Shown: piece after piece, positions 9,027-19,305 of the stretch
Layout: each line of letters starts with the position of its first letter
How positions within the stretch are numbered: the first letter of the stretch is position 1
From: Aquabacterium sp.
GTDB taxonomy: Bacteria; Pseudomonadota; Gammaproteobacteria; Burkholderiales; Burkholderiaceae_C
Assembly (NCBI GenBank): GCA_030654395.1
Contig: JAURXM010000076.1
Coordinates: 1-64,000, forward strand
DNA length: 64,000 nucleotides
Reading direction: 5' to 3'
Notes under the pieces: generated by a model
Databases searched by the model: none
Seen by the model: the letters and a program-made list of their open reading frames with translations, nothing else
What the model was told of the DNA's origin: nothing
Program-made: the position numbers and the translations under genes

Positions 9027-9040
9027 ATCGTTTTTCCGTA

Positions 9041-9082
9041 GTGCATCCGTAGTCCCAAGGGTGCACCTCATTTGTTTTTTTA
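9041..9082 (+). terminator. hairpin with T-run between DUF1636 gene and cbtB
   Basis: GTGCATCC (9041-9048) pairs with GGGTGCAC (9059-9066) around a 10-base loop. A T-rich tract ending in seven T's follows before the cbtB ribosome binding site. It looks like an intrinsic terminator or attenuator that could set cbtBA expression apart from the chelatase genes. Confidence 0.55.
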
Positions 9083-9095
9083 AAAGGAGTCCTTC

Positions 9096-9299
9096 ATGCA
9101 TTCATCTACCACCACCGCCGCTAACACTGCCACCGAACTGCCCCGCACCTCCAGCGCGGTGCACAGCCTTTTGTTGCAGCTTGCCGCCGGTGCCGCCCTT
9201 GGCATGGTCGTGTTCTACGGCGTGGCATTTTCCGAAAGCCCGCTGGCACACAACGCCGCGCACGACGTGCGCCACATCACCGTGAAACCCTGTCATTGA
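9096..9299 (+). CDS. cbtB: CbtB cobalt transporter subunit
   Basis: A 67-residue protein with a single transmembrane helix (LLLQLAAGAALGMVVFYGVAF) and the C-terminal histidine cluster HNAAHDVRH. This is the small CbtB partner of CbtA. CbtAB is an energy-coupling-independent cobalt uptake system widely linked to B12 genes. A strong AAAAGGAGT ribosome binding site sits 5 bases before the ATG. cbtA follows after 24 bases. Confidence 0.92.
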   Translation: MHSSTTTAANTATELPRTSSAVHSLLLQLAAGAALGMVVFYGVAFSESPLAHNAAHDVRHITVKPCH

Positions 9300-9323
9300 G
9301 TTGATTTTTCCCGAGAGCTTTTC

Positions 9324-10160
9324 ATGATTTTTCAACGCTTGATTTGGGCGGCGCTGGCTACCGCTGTGGTGGTGGGCAGTGTGCAAACCGGCGTGCAGCG
9401 TTGGCAAGCCGCGCCGCTGATTCTGGCCGCCGAGGTGTACGAGGCGCAAAAAGCCGAGGCCCCCGAACCGGTGACCCCCGCCGCGCATGTGCATTCCGAT
9501 GCGGCTGCCCCGCATGAACATGAACACGCGCACGAACATGGTGCTGCCAAAGAGTGGGAGCCTGAAAACGGCTTCGAGCGCATAGGCTGGACTTGGGTGG
9601 CCAATAGCCTGCACGCCTTCAGCATGGCGCTGCTGCTGTTTGCGGTGATGGGCGTGTGGCTCTACCAGCGTGGTGCTGCCGTTGGCTCTTTGACTTTGGC
9701 TGCTTGGGTGGCTGCGGCGGGCTTTGTCAGCCTGCACCTCTGGCCTTCGCTGGGCCTGCACGCCGAAGTGCCGGGCATGGAAGCCGCTCCATTGCAGGCC
9801 CGCCAGGTCTGGTGGGTGCTGGCCGTTGGCAGTGCGGCAGGCGCTTGCGCGGTGGCCGGATTTGTGCGTGCCTCTTGGCGCTGGTTGGTGGCAGCGGCCT
9901 TGCTGGCGCTGCCCTTTTTAGTGGGTGCACCGCAGTTGCAGGGTGATGCACTGCCAGGCTTTGGCCCCGAAGCCCGGGCCGCGCTGGAGCAGTTGGTCGG
10001 GCAGTTCATCTGGGCCACCACCTGGGTCGCGCTGTCGTTCTGGGCCAGCATGGGTTTGGTGGGCGGTTTGGCGTTTCAGCGCTGGGTGCGGCCTGGCCTG
10101 CTGGCTGTTTTGAAGGGTGCTGGTGTGGCCGATGTGGGGGCGGTGAACGCGGCTCGGTAA
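9324..10160 (+). CDS. cbtA: CbtA cobalt transporter
   Basis: A 278-residue inner-membrane protein of the CbtA family, thought to import Co2+ for corrin synthesis together with CbtB. About five to six hydrophobic helices are visible. After the first helix comes a histidine-rich loop (HVHSDAAAPHEHEHAHEHG, residues about 56-74) suited to metal capture. The C-terminal half carries SLHLWPSLGLHAEVPG and WATTWVALSFWASMG. It is the last gene of the cobN-cbtA block. Confidence 0.9.
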   Translation: MIFQRLIWAALATAVVVGSVQTGVQRWQAAPLILAAEVYEAQKAEAPEPVTPAAHVHSDAAAPHEHEHAHEHGAAKEWEPENGFERIGWTWVANSLHAFSMALLLFAVMGVWLYQRGAAVGSLTLAAWVAAAGFVSLHLWPSLGLHAEVPGMEAAPLQARQVWWVLAVGSAAGACAVAGFVRASWRWLVAAALLALPFLVGAPQLQGDALPGFGPEARAALEQLVGQFIWATTWVALSFWASMGLVGGLAFQRWVRPGLLAVLKGAGVADVGAVNAAR

Positions 10161-10310
10161 GGGGTGTCGTATTCCGCGGGCGCATCCTGAACCATCCATG
10201 CAACAACGCCCCAGTGCGACATCGGTCGATCAGTCACAACCCGCAACCAGTTGGCGGACTGTGACACCAAAGCCACTTAGGCAGCGGCGTACCAAAATTT
10301 GCCTTGGGCC

Positions 10311-11480
10311 ATGACACCGCCCCACAAGCCCTTGTTCCTGCTCACGGGCTTGTGGGCCTGCCTGCCCCCCGTGGTCTGGCTGTGGCCTGGTGTGCTGCTA
10401 GACCCGGTGTTTTGGCACATGCACGAGCTGTTTTTCGGTATGGCAAGTGCTGCAATCGGCGCCTATTTGCTGACCGCCCTGCCACATTGGACGGGGAATC
10501 GGCCCGGGCCAATGGTGCTTTGGGTGCTCATCATTGCATGGATCGCGGGGCGCGGCGCGCAGGTGTTGGACACGCTGCACACGCCCGTTTTGGTTGGGTC
10601 AGCCCTTGCCTATCCAATGACGATGGCAGCCGTTCTGCTGTGCCCGGTTTTGCGCGCGCAGGCTTGGCGCAAAGTGTGGATGGCAACGCTGCCGTTGGGG
10701 CTTGGGGCGTCAGACGCGGCGCTATTGCTCGCGCATCGTCGGGATACTATGCCCGCCGCTGCGCCATACCTCCTCGTGCTGGCCTTTGCGTTGGTGATAG
10801 GGCTTATCGGCGGTCGCATCGTACCTGCGTTCACCCAAAGCCGGATCACGCAGCGCACCGGGACGAAAACGCTTCGAAGTGGCAAGTTTCTGGGCGGGCT
10901 TGCTGCGGCTGCGACAAGTTTGTCGATGCTGGGGCTTGCGGCCGACGGCGTACCAAGCTGGGCAGGTTGGGCGCTCATGTTAGCGGGCGTACTGCAAACT
11001 GTTCGTTTAGTCGGGTGGCAAAGTTGGGCAATCAAGGGGCAGCCCGATATCCTGATGTTGCATCTGGCATGGGCTTGGCTTGCGGCAGGCTTGGGCCTTT
11101 TCGGCGCTGCGTTGGTCTGGCCGCAGGCCATGTCGAAAACGGCTAGCATCCATGCACTTACCATGGGCGCGATGGGCTCAATGATCTTCGCAATCGCCGC
11201 GCGCGCGTTTATGACACGCGAAGCCGGGCGACTGGTGGTTGCTGCCGATTTGGCCGCGGGTTTCGCTCTGATTAGCGCCGCCGCAGCTTTGCGCGTCTTT
11301 CTTCCCGACCGGCTGGCGCTCGGCTACTCCGGGATTCAATGGGCGGCACTGTTCTGGAGCAGCGCATGGGCACTTTTCGTGGGGCGTATTCTGCACAACT
11401 GGCCCCGTCCGGTGCCGTTTCCGATCCTGAGCGCTGATCAGGGAAGGCGGGTACGCAGACCATCAAGCCCTATTTTGTAG
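10311..11480 (+). CDS. NnrS family haem/copper membrane protein
   Basis: A 389-residue polytopic membrane protein. The motif WHMHELFFGMASAAIGAYLL near residues 40-60 is the NnrS signature (WHxHEM.FG). TALPHWTGNRP and later HALTMGAMGSMIFAIAARAF also fit. NnrS members take part in relieving nitric-oxide stress in some species; nothing here ties it to B12 directly. ATG 11311-style numbering does not apply: the chosen start is ATG 10311, 12 bases downstream of the track's TTG. The gap from cbtA is 150 bp. Confidence 0.85.
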   Translation: MTPPHKPLFLLTGLWACLPPVVWLWPGVLLDPVFWHMHELFFGMASAAIGAYLLTALPHWTGNRPGPMVLWVLIIAWIAGRGAQVLDTLHTPVLVGSALAYPMTMAAVLLCPVLRAQAWRKVWMATLPLGLGASDAALLLAHRRDTMPAAAPYLLVLAFALVIGLIGGRIVPAFTQSRITQRTGTKTLRSGKFLGGLAAAATSLSMLGLAADGVPSWAGWALMLAGVLQTVRLVGWQSWAIKGQPDILMLHLAWAWLAAGLGLFGAALVWPQAMSKTASIHALTMGAMGSMIFAIAARAFMTREAGRLVVAADLAAGFALISAAAALRVFLPDRLALGYSGIQWAALFWSSAWALFVGRILHNWPRPVPFPILSADQGRRVRRPSSPIL

Positions 11481-11796
11481 CAGCGCATTCCACCTTTGGT
11501 AACAATGACCCGCATCGCAATAAGCGCAGCGTTTCTTTACGCCAACGCAGTAAATGCCGTCTTCAATGAAAAAATACTGATGCCCTCGCTTGACTTGGTG
11601 GGAAGCCCCTGTAGAGGGCTAGTGGCCTATTTGGCACATAAAAATCCACGTTGTCGCTGACGTATTTACATTCGGATTGGTACTCGAATCGTACAGCCCC
11701 ATCAGGCCAAAGCGGCAATAGCCGTTTTTGATTTATCCTTTCCAAAGCGGACGCTGGCTTGGGATGAGCCCATGAAAACGCAGGGATGAACGTACG
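11481..11796. other. intergenic region between nnrS-type gene and GGDEF-EAL gene
   Basis: The two flanking genes converge here. The only ORF is a 60-codon minus-strand frame (11563-11745) with no clear ribosome binding site or recognisable domain. I see no convincing terminator with a T-run and no other feature. Confidence 0.5.
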
Positions 11797-14700
11797 TCAA
11801 GTCCGAGCGCAGAATGTCCCAAAGTCTTCCTTTTTTAGGGGGCGGCTGAAAAAGTACCCTTGATAAGAATAGCAACCGTTTGATTCCAGAAACTCTCTTT
11901 GCGCTTGAGTTTCCACGCCTTCAGCAATGACGTTGATGCCCAGTGTGTCACCCAGTGCAATAACGGTTCGGACAATGGCCGCATCGCTGGCATCCAACAG
12001 AATATCCCGTACAAAACCCTGGTCGATTTTGAGTTGATCGAGCGGCAAACGCTTGAGATAGGCCAGCGATGAGTATCCCGTACCAAAGTCGTCCAGAGAG
12101 AACGTGACGCCCTTGGCTTTCAGAGTATTCATTTTTCTAACGATACCGTCCAAGTCTTGTGCCAGCAGGCTTTCCGTAAGCTCCAGTTTGAGTAGTGCAG
12201 GGTTGGCACCAGACAACTCCAACTCCGACAGCACCTGGCTTACAAAGTCCGGGTGGTGGAACTGCTTGGCGCTGACATTGACAGCCACCGTCAGGCCAGC
12301 CGTTGCGGGCTCTGACTGCCATTGGGCCAGAGCCAAACAAGCAGTATGTATTACCCATTGCCCAATTTGCAAAATGAAACCGCTGTCCTCTGCGGCAGGA
12401 ATGAACTGCGCAGGTGAAACCAGACCTCGCTGCGGATGCGTCCAGCGCAACAGTGCCTCGGAGCCCACAACGCGACCCAGCCGGTCAACTTGAGGCTGGT
12501 ACACCAAGAACAATTCATTATTGTGAACACATTGGCGTAATTCACGTTCCAGCTCGGATTGCGCTTCGAGTTGGGCCTGCAGTTGCCCATCAAAAAAGCG
12601 GAACGTATTGCGTCCTTCGGCTTTGGCCGAGTACATGGCAGAGTCGGCCCGGCTGAGCAACTCATCAACCTTCATATCTGACCCGCCAAACAAGGCAATG
12701 CCCAGGCTGGCCGACGTGAAATGCTTATGCTGTTCTATCGTAAAACATTGCGCAAACGCCACAATAATCTTGCTGCACAACTCTTGAGCAGCCACTGATG
12801 CGCCAGCCTGGTCTCGACCCGCATCAGAGATGACGATCATGAACTCATCACCGCCTAATCGAGCCAGTAAGGCACCCGGGGGAATACATTGCTGAACCCG
12901 CAAGGCAACCTGCTTGAGCAATTCATCTCCAACTCGGTGCCCCCATTGGTCATTGATGCGCTTGAAGTTGTCCAAATCAAACAAAATGCCGGCGCTCAAC
13001 TTACTGCTCGATGTGTTGTCACGCAAAGCCTGATTTGCGAAGTCTAAAAACTGGGTTCGGTTGGGCAAGCCAGTCAGGGTATCGTGATAGGCCAAGTGCT
13101 GAACCTTGGCCTGAGATTTCAATTGCTCCGTGATGTCGTTGGCGAGAATAAGTACGGCGGGTCGTTCCTGAAAATCTATGGCGTGCGAGTTGATCTCAAC
13201 CTGTATCTTGCTGCCGTCCTTGCGCTGATGCGTCCAAACCTCGGAATTTGTTGAACGCTTGTCTATGTCCTTGGTTAACCGTGCTTCAAGCCTGATCAGA
13301 TCTTCAGCGGGCCGAATGTCTCGGATCGTCATCCGGGAAAATTCTTCTCGGCTGTAACCGTAACTGGTAACGGCAGCATTGTTCACTGACAAAAAGGCTA
13401 GAGTTTCGGCATCAAAAACCCACATCGGTTGCGGGTTGTTCTCAAACATACTGCGGTGGCGCATTTCGCTTTCACGCAAGTTTTCTTCGAATTTCTTGCG
13501 CTCAGTGATATCGCGCATGAATCCGGCGAATATCAGTTCGCCACCGATCTCCATGCTGCTGAATGCGATTTCAACCGGAAACTCGCGGCCGTCTTTGTGC
13601 CGTCCGATCGTTTCCACTGCCCGCCAGTCCATGGATCTTTGCCCGGTTTCCAGATGGCGTCGCATCCCTTTCATATGGCCGGCCGCCAGATGCTGCGGTT
13701 GCAGCAGGGCCAGACTATTCCCGATGAGCGCGGCCGGCGCGTGGCCGAAAACTTGTTGCAGAGCTGGGTTTGCGTAGCGAATGATGCTGTTGCGGTCCGT
13801 CAGCACGATTGCATTGGGGCAGGTCTCCCATAGCAGACGAAAGCGATCCTCGGTCTCGTCACGCGCCAGTTCGGCCCGCCTGCGCTCGGTGATGTCGCGA
13901 GTTAATAGTATGAAATGTGGCTCGACGTTACCGACCACCGGCATGACTGCTACCGACAGTTCAAACCAGGTCTCACCTTGCGGCAACGGCAAGGAATAGG
14001 TCGCCCCGGTGGACCACCCTTTAGTCGCGGCTTCTCTTAGAGCATTCATACAAACGTCGGTAGCTGCTGGTGGCAAAACGTCGGCAAAGCACTTGCCCAT
14101 GAACACTTCTGGCGGTGCGGCGAGCAAATCACTGCGGTGGGCGCGGTAACTGAGCACGCGCCCCTCGGTGTCTACCTCAAACAACAGATCGGGAATGGCG
14201 TCGAGGGTGGTTTGCAAATGGTCTTTGGCAACCCGCAAGGCTTCTTCGGCCAGCCTTCTGGCAGTGATATCGATATGTGACACCACCCCCCCTTGGCCTG
14301 CGGCCCCCAGTGGGGTGGCACTTAGGCTGAACCAGCGCTTTTCATCCGGTGAGTGGCAGGGGTATTCCAGCGTAAAGCTGGGCAGGCTGCCGCTGAGAAC
14401 CGCTTGTATGCCTTGGCGGGCGTCCAATGCCGTAGTGTCCGCCTCAGCGCCATCATCCGTCGCACACACTGCCAAATAGTTGCTGCCCACACCGGTGCGC
14501 GGCACAGCTTGTTCTGGCGCAAAACCGTTCTCATCGGCAAACCGTTGCCACGGTGCATTGACCGCCACGATCACGCCTTCGTGGTTAAGCACTGCAATTT
14601 CGGCGCTTACCGAATCCAGTATGGCGCGGCCAAATGTCTCACTGGCGCGCAACGCTGCCTCTGCCGCCTTGCGCGCGGTGATGTCGCTCGCCGCACCGAA

Positions 14701-16524
14701 CCACTCGCGCACGTTGCCGTGCGCATCGAGTATCGGCACCGCGCGCGACGCGGTCCAGCCGATGGAGCCGTCAGGTAGCAGCACGCGATGCTCGAGCGAG
14801 AAGATAGCCTTTTGCGCGATGGCTACGCCAATGGCCTGCCTGATGCGGGCGTGTTCGTCGGCCGGAATGTTCTGGTCCAGCCACGCCCAACCGGCGAGCG
14901 GCGTGTCGTTGCTGGCAACCAGCGCGCGGCCGTCCAGCGGGTGCATCACCGACCAGTCGGCCGACATGCGGTACACGATGTCGGACATGGCCTGCACCAT
15001 TGCCTTGAACTGCTGCTCGCTGGCGCGCAAGGCTTCTTCCACCCGGTATTTTTCGGTGACATCACTGAACACCAGCACCACACCCACGATGGCATGGGTG
15101 GCATCGCGGATGGGGGCGGCACTGTCGGCGATTTGGTACTCCTGGCCACCACGCGCCAGCAAGGCTGTGTGGTTGGCCAGGCCCACCACCTGACCATGTC
15201 CCATGACCAGTTGTACCGGGTTGACTGAAGGTAAGCGTGTCTCGGCGCTGATAATACGAAACACCTCCGTCAAGGGGCGACCCAGTGCGTCGGCCAACGG
15301 CCAACCGGTGAGGCGCTCGGCCACCGGGTTCATGCGGACAATCAAACCGCTCGCATCGGTGGCAATGACCGCATCACCGATTGAGTTGAGCGTGATGGCC
15401 AGGTTCTGCCGACTGTCTGTGAGCGCCGCTTCGCGCTGCGTCCAGGTTTGCACAATCTGGTTGAAGGCCGCCACCAGCTGGCCGATCTCGCCGGGCAGGC
15501 GCTCGGGCAGGAGCGTTGGAGTCTGCTCGGCATCGGCCAGGGCAACCATGGCCTCTGACGTGGCCACCAAAGGGGCGAGCTGGCGCCGCAACACCCACCA
15601 GATCAGCGCCCCGGTTATCAAGGTCAGCAGTAGCGTGGCCCGAAGCAGGTTTTGTTGAAGCTCATGCATCGGGACAAAGGCTTCTGCGGTGGGTAAGCCG
15701 AGCAGGATGTACCAGCCCCACGCAGGAAGCTGCTTCACCGAGGCCAACTGCTCCTCACCCAGCGCATTGACCAGCACCCCATAACCCTCGTAACCCGCGA
15801 TGTTGCGGTCCACATAACGTTGGATACCCGGCGCGGGCAGCACCTCCATGACGCGTTTCGGGTCAGTGGCCGTGATGATTTGCCGCGACTGCGGGTGAAT
15901 CAGCAAATACCCGCCCGTCTTGCCATACGAGTTGAGTCTCAGGTTATCCAGAAAACTGAGCTTTTCTAAATTGGTGACACCAACAAGCGCACCAATCACC
16001 TTGCCCTGGGCATCGCGTACGGGCACGGCCATGGCGAAAACGGGGGCTTTGAGCTGCTTGCCCATGACCGGTTTGCCAATGGCTTCCTTGCCCTGCTTGA
16101 GCGCTGCCAGCATGTAATCCCGGTCCATGAAATTGACGCCCACGCGATTGGCTGAGCGCGGCACGTCGGCCATGGCGGCGCCATCCAGGTCGGCCACCCA
16201 GGCGCCGCCATTGAACAGCACCTGTAGCAGGGGGCGCTGCTCCAGGCGGGCTTGCACGGCCGACGGGCTGCGCAGCAGGTCGGCATCCATCTCTTTGGCA
16301 ATGACGCGCAGGGCCTGCATGCGGGTGGTCATCTCCCGGTCGACCTGTTGGGCCATCGCTGTGGCCACCGAAAACTGCTGCTCGCCCAGCAGCCGCTCCA
16401 TACTAGCCTGCAGGCCGCTGCTGACATAGGCCGACATCGCCCAGATGCCCAGCACAAAAACCAGCAGCGTAAACGCCGTGGCGCGGGTCCTTAATGACTG
16501 CCAGGGGGAGAGTCTTGAAGTCAT
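11797..16524 (-). CDS. multi-PAS diguanylate cyclase/phosphodiesterase (dCache-HAMP-6xPAS-GGDEF-EAL)
   Basis: A 1575-residue membrane sensor that should make and/or degrade cyclic-di-GMP. It has an N-terminal membrane helix (residues about 15-35), a periplasmic dCache-like domain to about 290, and a second helix (LLTLITGALIWWVL). A HAMP region follows. By my reading six PAS modules come next, each ending near an SDVTEK, SDITAR, IDITAR, TRDITER, MRDITER or NDITEQ PAC motif. The GGDEF domain has an intact LARLGGDEF. The EAL domain keeps EALLRW, DDFGTGYSSL and the terminal AEGVET. Both active sites look complete. Directly upstream is the remnant of an REC/HD-GYP gene (14-bp gap). Confidence 0.93.
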   Translation of the reverse strand: MTSRLSPWQSLRTRATAFTLLVFVLGIWAMSAYVSSGLQASMERLLGEQQFSVATAMAQQVDREMTTRMQALRVIAKEMDADLLRSPSAVQARLEQRPLLQVLFNGGAWVADLDGAAMADVPRSANRVGVNFMDRDYMLAALKQGKEAIGKPVMGKQLKAPVFAMAVPVRDAQGKVIGALVGVTNLEKLSFLDNLRLNSYGKTGGYLLIHPQSRQIITATDPKRVMEVLPAPGIQRYVDRNIAGYEGYGVLVNALGEEQLASVKQLPAWGWYILLGLPTAEAFVPMHELQQNLLRATLLLTLITGALIWWVLRRQLAPLVATSEAMVALADAEQTPTLLPERLPGEIGQLVAAFNQIVQTWTQREAALTDSRQNLAITLNSIGDAVIATDASGLIVRMNPVAERLTGWPLADALGRPLTEVFRIISAETRLPSVNPVQLVMGHGQVVGLANHTALLARGGQEYQIADSAAPIRDATHAIVGVVLVFSDVTEKYRVEEALRASEQQFKAMVQAMSDIVYRMSADWSVMHPLDGRALVASNDTPLAGWAWLDQNIPADEHARIRQAIGVAIAQKAIFSLEHRVLLPDGSIGWTASRAVPILDAHGNVREWFGAASDITARKAAEAALRASETFGRAILDSVSAEIAVLNHEGVIVAVNAPWQRFADENGFAPEQAVPRTGVGSNYLAVCATDDGAEADTTALDARQGIQAVLSGSLPSFTLEYPCHSPDEKRWFSLSATPLGAAGQGGVVSHIDITARRLAEEALRVAKDHLQTTLDAIPDLLFEVDTEGRVLSYRAHRSDLLAAPPEVFMGKCFADVLPPAATDVCMNALREAATKGWSTGATYSLPLPQGETWFELSVAVMPVVGNVEPHFILLTRDITERRRAELARDETEDRFRLLWETCPNAIVLTDRNSIIRYANPALQQVFGHAPAALIGNSLALLQPQHLAAGHMKGMRRHLETGQRSMDWRAVETIGRHKDGREFPVEIAFSSMEIGGELIFAGFMRDITERKKFEENLRESEMRHRSMFENNPQPMWVFDAETLAFLSVNNAAVTSYGYSREEFSRMTIRDIRPAEDLIRLEARLTKDIDKRSTNSEVWTHQRKDGSKIQVEINSHAIDFQERPAVLILANDITEQLKSQAKVQHLAYHDTLTGLPNRTQFLDFANQALRDNTSSSKLSAGILFDLDNFKRINDQWGHRVGDELLKQVALRVQQCIPPGALLARLGGDEFMIVISDAGRDQAGASVAAQELCSKIIVAFAQCFTIEQHKHFTSASLGIALFGGSDMKVDELLSRADSAMYSAKAEGRNTFRFFDGQLQAQLEAQSELERELRQCVHNNELFLVYQPQVDRLGRVVGSEALLRWTHPQRGLVSPAQFIPAAEDSGFILQIGQWVIHTACLALAQWQSEPATAGLTVAVNVSAKQFHHPDFVSQVLSELELSGANPALLKLELTESLLAQDLDGIVRKMNTLKAKGVTFSLDDFGTGYSSLAYLKRLPLDQLKIDQGFVRDILLDASDAAIVRTVIALGDTLGINVIAEGVETQAQREFLESNGCYSYQGYFFSRPLKKEDFGTFCART

Positions 16525-16538
16525 GCTTATGCCCTCAG

Positions 16539-16835
16539 TTATGGGTTGAGCAGAATGTGGTCCGGAATGCCGACCTTGCCACTGTCATGCAGCGGGGCCG
16601 ATCGGGCCAGCAACTCGATGTAGTGTTTGGTCAGTAGGTGCGCAAACCGCAGGTGCGTCTGGAGCCGCCGCGCCAACCGTTGCACATAGTCCTGGGTGCG
16701 CAGGAGGTGGGCCAATGCGCCCTCTCCTGAGTTTGCTGCCAACACGGTGTAAAAGGGCAGAAGCAAGTCGCTGAGTACCTTCAGGTAGTGCGGGTTGTCA
16801 TCCGTCAGGAGAATCGTTGGTTTTGAATGTGCCAT
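16539..16835 (-). pseudogene. remnant of response regulator with HD-GYP domain
   Basis: 98 codons join two parts of an RpfG-like protein. The start TILLTDDNPHYLKVLSDLL is the first beta-alpha unit of a REC domain. After LAANSGEGAL the sequence jumps to the opening of an HD-GYP domain (HLLRTQDYVQRLARRL ... SAPLHDSGKVGIPDHILLNP) and then stops. The REC phospho-acceptor region and the GYP half are missing. It was probably a full REC-HD-GYP protein that suffered an internal deletion and a 3' truncation. Confidence 0.75.
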
Positions 16836-16838
16836 CAC

Positions 16839-17281
16839 AGGTATTCATGCCACCTTTTTCGGAATGCGATTATCCGTTATCAATATGCCAGCTTGCGCAA
16901 ACGCCAGATGCATGCAATGTAGACCATTACTGAGGGTCTGTGGCGGATATCAACTTTTGCTAAGTACTATCCAAATGGTTGACGACCAGACGGTTGAATC
17001 CAAGCTCTGGAGGAGCCGAATCACGAACAGCTACTTCCGCATTGTGCGGTCGCCCCCAATTGGCTTTGGAACCGCGCCTAAGTGGCAAATTGGGCCACCC
17101 TAAAGCTGACTTTCAAAGCAGGTACACCTGTTTGATTTTCGGATTCGACATGCTGGAAAAGTATGGCTGGTAACGCGGCAAACATGAAGTCTACGACCGC
17201 CTGCTGACAGGCACCCCAGTGGACTTCCAGCAACCTTCCGTTCGCGAGTACCCGCAAACGCCCGCTTTGCAGACTGGTGCG
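16839..17281. other. 443-bp region without a supported gene
   Basis: Lies between the HD-GYP remnant and the end of cobF. Short ORFs on both strands have no ribosome binding site, domain or plausible composition. It presumably contains the promoter of the minus-strand signalling genes at its left end and may hold decayed sequence. Nothing else was seen. Confidence 0.5.
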
Positions 17282-18058
17282 TTACCAGGCCCGCGACCCC
17301 CGCCGCATCAAATACGTATCCATGATCCACCCATGCGCTGCCCGCGCGGCATGCCGCTGCGCCTGAATCCGTTCACCCACCTCGGCCAGCGGCCCCGCAA
17401 TGCAAATTTGCTGCGGCATGCCCAGATACGCCCCCCACCAGATCGTGATGCCCTCAGGTGCCAGGTGCTGAAAAGCGCAGTGCCCGTCCAGCATCACCGC
17501 CACGGTATCGGCGCTTTCTGGCCAGCCGTGGTCGCGCAGTTGGCGACCGGTGGTGATAGTGACGGGGGCGTTGATGTCGTTCAGCGCGATGGCGTGCGCG
17601 GCGGTCAGCGCTTGTAGTGCGGTGATGCCGGGCACCACCGATACCGCCAGTGGCAGTTGCAGTGCCAGGCGCTCGGCAATGCGCAGGGTGCTGTCGTACA
17701 GCGAGGGGTCGCCCCACACCAGCAGGGCCACGCGGCCGTCCGTACCGCGCGGTGGCAAGTGGGCGCGGATGGTGGTCAGCCACACCTCGGCAATGGCGTC
17801 ATGCCAGCGGTTTACGGCAGCAGGGTAGTTGGGATCATCAGCATCGCGCACCGGCATGTCAAAGCTCACTACCTGGGTGGCGGGGTTGGTCACCAATTCC
17901 TTGCAGAGTTGCAGGCGCAGCTCAGCCAGGTCCGCTTTGCCTGCGCCTTTGTGGGGTACCAAAATCAGGTCGGCCGCATTCAGCGCTTTGACGCCCTGGC
18001 GGGTCACATGGTCCGGGTTGCCGGTGCCGATGCCGACCAGGCAAAGGTCGATCCTCAT
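17282..18058 (-). CDS. cobF: precorrin-6A synthase (deacetylating) CobF
   Basis: SAM-dependent C-1 methyltransferase that also removes the two-carbon fragment from precorrin-5, giving precorrin-6A. CobF marks the aerobic corrin pathway. At 258 residues it is normal length. The N-terminal SAM-binding loop is [12 protein letters not shown], then [10 protein letters not shown] and [11 protein letters not shown]. The track ORF begins far upstream at 18595; I place the start at ATG 18058, which overlaps the cobM stop (ATGA), because family homology begins at MRIDLCLVG. Last gene of the minus-strand cobL-E-M-F set. Confidence 0.93.
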   Translation of the reverse strand: MRIDLCLVGIGTGNPDHVTRQGVKALNAADLILVPHKGAGKADLAELRLQLCKELVTNPATQVVSFDMPVRDADDPNYPAAVNRWHDAIAEVWLTTIRAHLPPRGTDGRVALLVWGDPSLYDSTLRIAERLALQLPLAVSVVPGITALQALTAAHAIALNDINAPVTITTGRQLRDHGWPESADTVAVMLDGHCAFQHLAPEGITIWWGAYLGMPQQICIAGPLAEVGERIQAQRHAARAAHGWIMDTYLMRRGSRAW

Positions 18059-18852
18059 TCGGTGCCTGCAGGAAAGCGGGGGCTGGTGCCCAGCGGGCGG
18101 TAACGGCGGTCGTAGTCGCCCGCGTAGAGGCGACTGTGGGCAAAGTCTTGTTCGCCCAAGTTTTTGCCCAGGGTGTGGCCGACCAGAATCAATGCGGTGC
18201 GCTCCATGCCTTCGCCCACGGCGGCTTCGATGGTGGACAGGGTGGCGCGCACCACGCGCTCGTCTGGCCAGCTGGCACGCCAGACCACGGCCACCGGGCA
18301 GTCTGCGCCGTAGTGGGGACTCAGCTCGGCCACCACGCGCGGTAGCACGTGGATGGACAGGTGGATGGCCAGCACGGCCTGGGTAGCGGCAAAGTTGGCC
18401 AAGGATTCGGTGCTGGGCATGGCCGATGCGCGGCCTGAGGTGCGCGTGAGCACCACCGACTGGCTCAGGCCCGGCAGGGTTAGCTCGGCCTCCAGCGTGG
18501 CCGCTGCTGCTGCAAACGCAGGCACGCCAGGCGTGACGGTGTAGGCAATGCCCAGCGCGCGCAGGCCGCGCAGTTGTTCGCCCATCGCCGACCACACCGA
18601 CAAGTCGCCCGAGTGCAGGCGGGCCACGTCATGGCCAGCGGCGTGCGCGGCGCTGATTTCGGCCAATATCTGCTCCAGCGAAAGCGATGCGGTGTTGACG
18701 ATGTGCGCACCGGGCGGGCAGTGGGCCAGCACGCCTTCGGGCACCAGCGAGCCTGCATACAGGCACACCGGGCTGGCGGCAATGTAGTCGCGGCCGCGAA
18801 GGGTGAGTAAATCTGGGGCGCCAGGGCCTGCGCCAATAAAGTGAACGGTCAT
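18055..18852 (-). CDS. cobM: precorrin-4 C11-methyltransferase CobM
   Basis: Methylates C-11 of precorrin-4 using SAM, giving precorrin-5. 265 residues with the tetrapyrrole-methylase signatures [14 protein letters not shown] at the N-terminus, [15 protein letters not shown] near 80 and [12 protein letters not shown] near 107. The stop overlaps cobF by 4 bases, and the start overlaps the end of cobE by 4 bases (18849-18852), so the genes are translationally coupled. Confidence 0.95.
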   Translation of the reverse strand: MTVHFIGAGPGAPDLLTLRGRDYIAASPVCLYAGSLVPEGVLAHCPPGAHIVNTASLSLEQILAEISAAHAAGHDVARLHSGDLSVWSAMGEQLRGLRALGIAYTVTPGVPAFAAAAATLEAELTLPGLSQSVVLTRTSGRASAMPSTESLANFAATQAVLAIHLSIHVLPRVVAELSPHYGADCPVAVVWRASWPDERVVRATLSTIEAAVGEGMERTALILVGHTLGKNLGEQDFAHSRLYAGDYDRRYRPLGTSPRFPAGTE

Positions 18853-19298
18853 GGTTGGATATTTTCAGAGAAAGCGATGGCTGCGGTCGCCAGGCGGTCG
18901 GGGCTGGTGCAGCGGGGGGTGAGCAGTTGGGCTTTGACAGGCAAAGCCTGAACGGTCATTGCTGCGGCGGCCAGCGCTGCGGCCTCTGCCACGCTGTGCG
19001 CGCCGTAGCGGGCGGGCACATGGGTACTGGGCGTGGCGGCTTGGCTGGCTAACTGTGGCAGGTTGACCGGGGTGATGGGTAGTTGCAATTCTGCGGCTAA
19101 TTGCAGCAGGGCGGGGTGGCTGGCTTTGTCGGCGGCCGTAGCCAGTGCGTTGAGGTTGATCGGCATACCGGGCGTGCTGGCAGGGCCATGGGCTTGCTGT
19201 GTTGCATCCAGGGCGGCGCTGAGCGCGGCATTCAGCGCGGCGCGCAAAGATGCCACATTGCACTGGGCCCGAAAGCCCAAGCCCGCCACCATCACCAT
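18849..19298 (-). CDS. cobE: CobE / CbiG C-terminal-domain protein
   Basis: A 149-residue protein corresponding to the CobE/CbiG C-terminal domain. It starts with [21 protein letters not shown], the characteristic GxGxR...S..L pattern, and carries [14 protein letters not shown] and [15 protein letters not shown]. CobE is needed for aerobic B12 synthesis and is thought to bind precorrin intermediates, but its exact step is not settled. It lies 7 bases after cobL and overlaps cobM by 4. Confidence 0.88.
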   Translation of the reverse strand: MVMVAGLGFRAQCNVASLRAALNAALSAALDATQQAHGPASTPGMPINLNALATAADKASHPALLQLAAELQLPITPVNLPQLASQAATPSTHVPARYGAHSVAEAAALAAAAMTVQALPVKAQLLTPRCTSPDRLATAAIAFSENIQP

Positions 19299-19305
19299 GG
19301 CGCTC

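Noticed and set aside
10233-10265. GTCACA/TGTGAC hairpin between cbtA and the NnrS-type gene
   Set aside because: No T-run and no known operator match; not enough to call.
11563-11745. 60-codon minus-strand ORF in the gap before the GGDEF-EAL gene
   Set aside because: No ribosome binding site or recognisable feature; could be chance.
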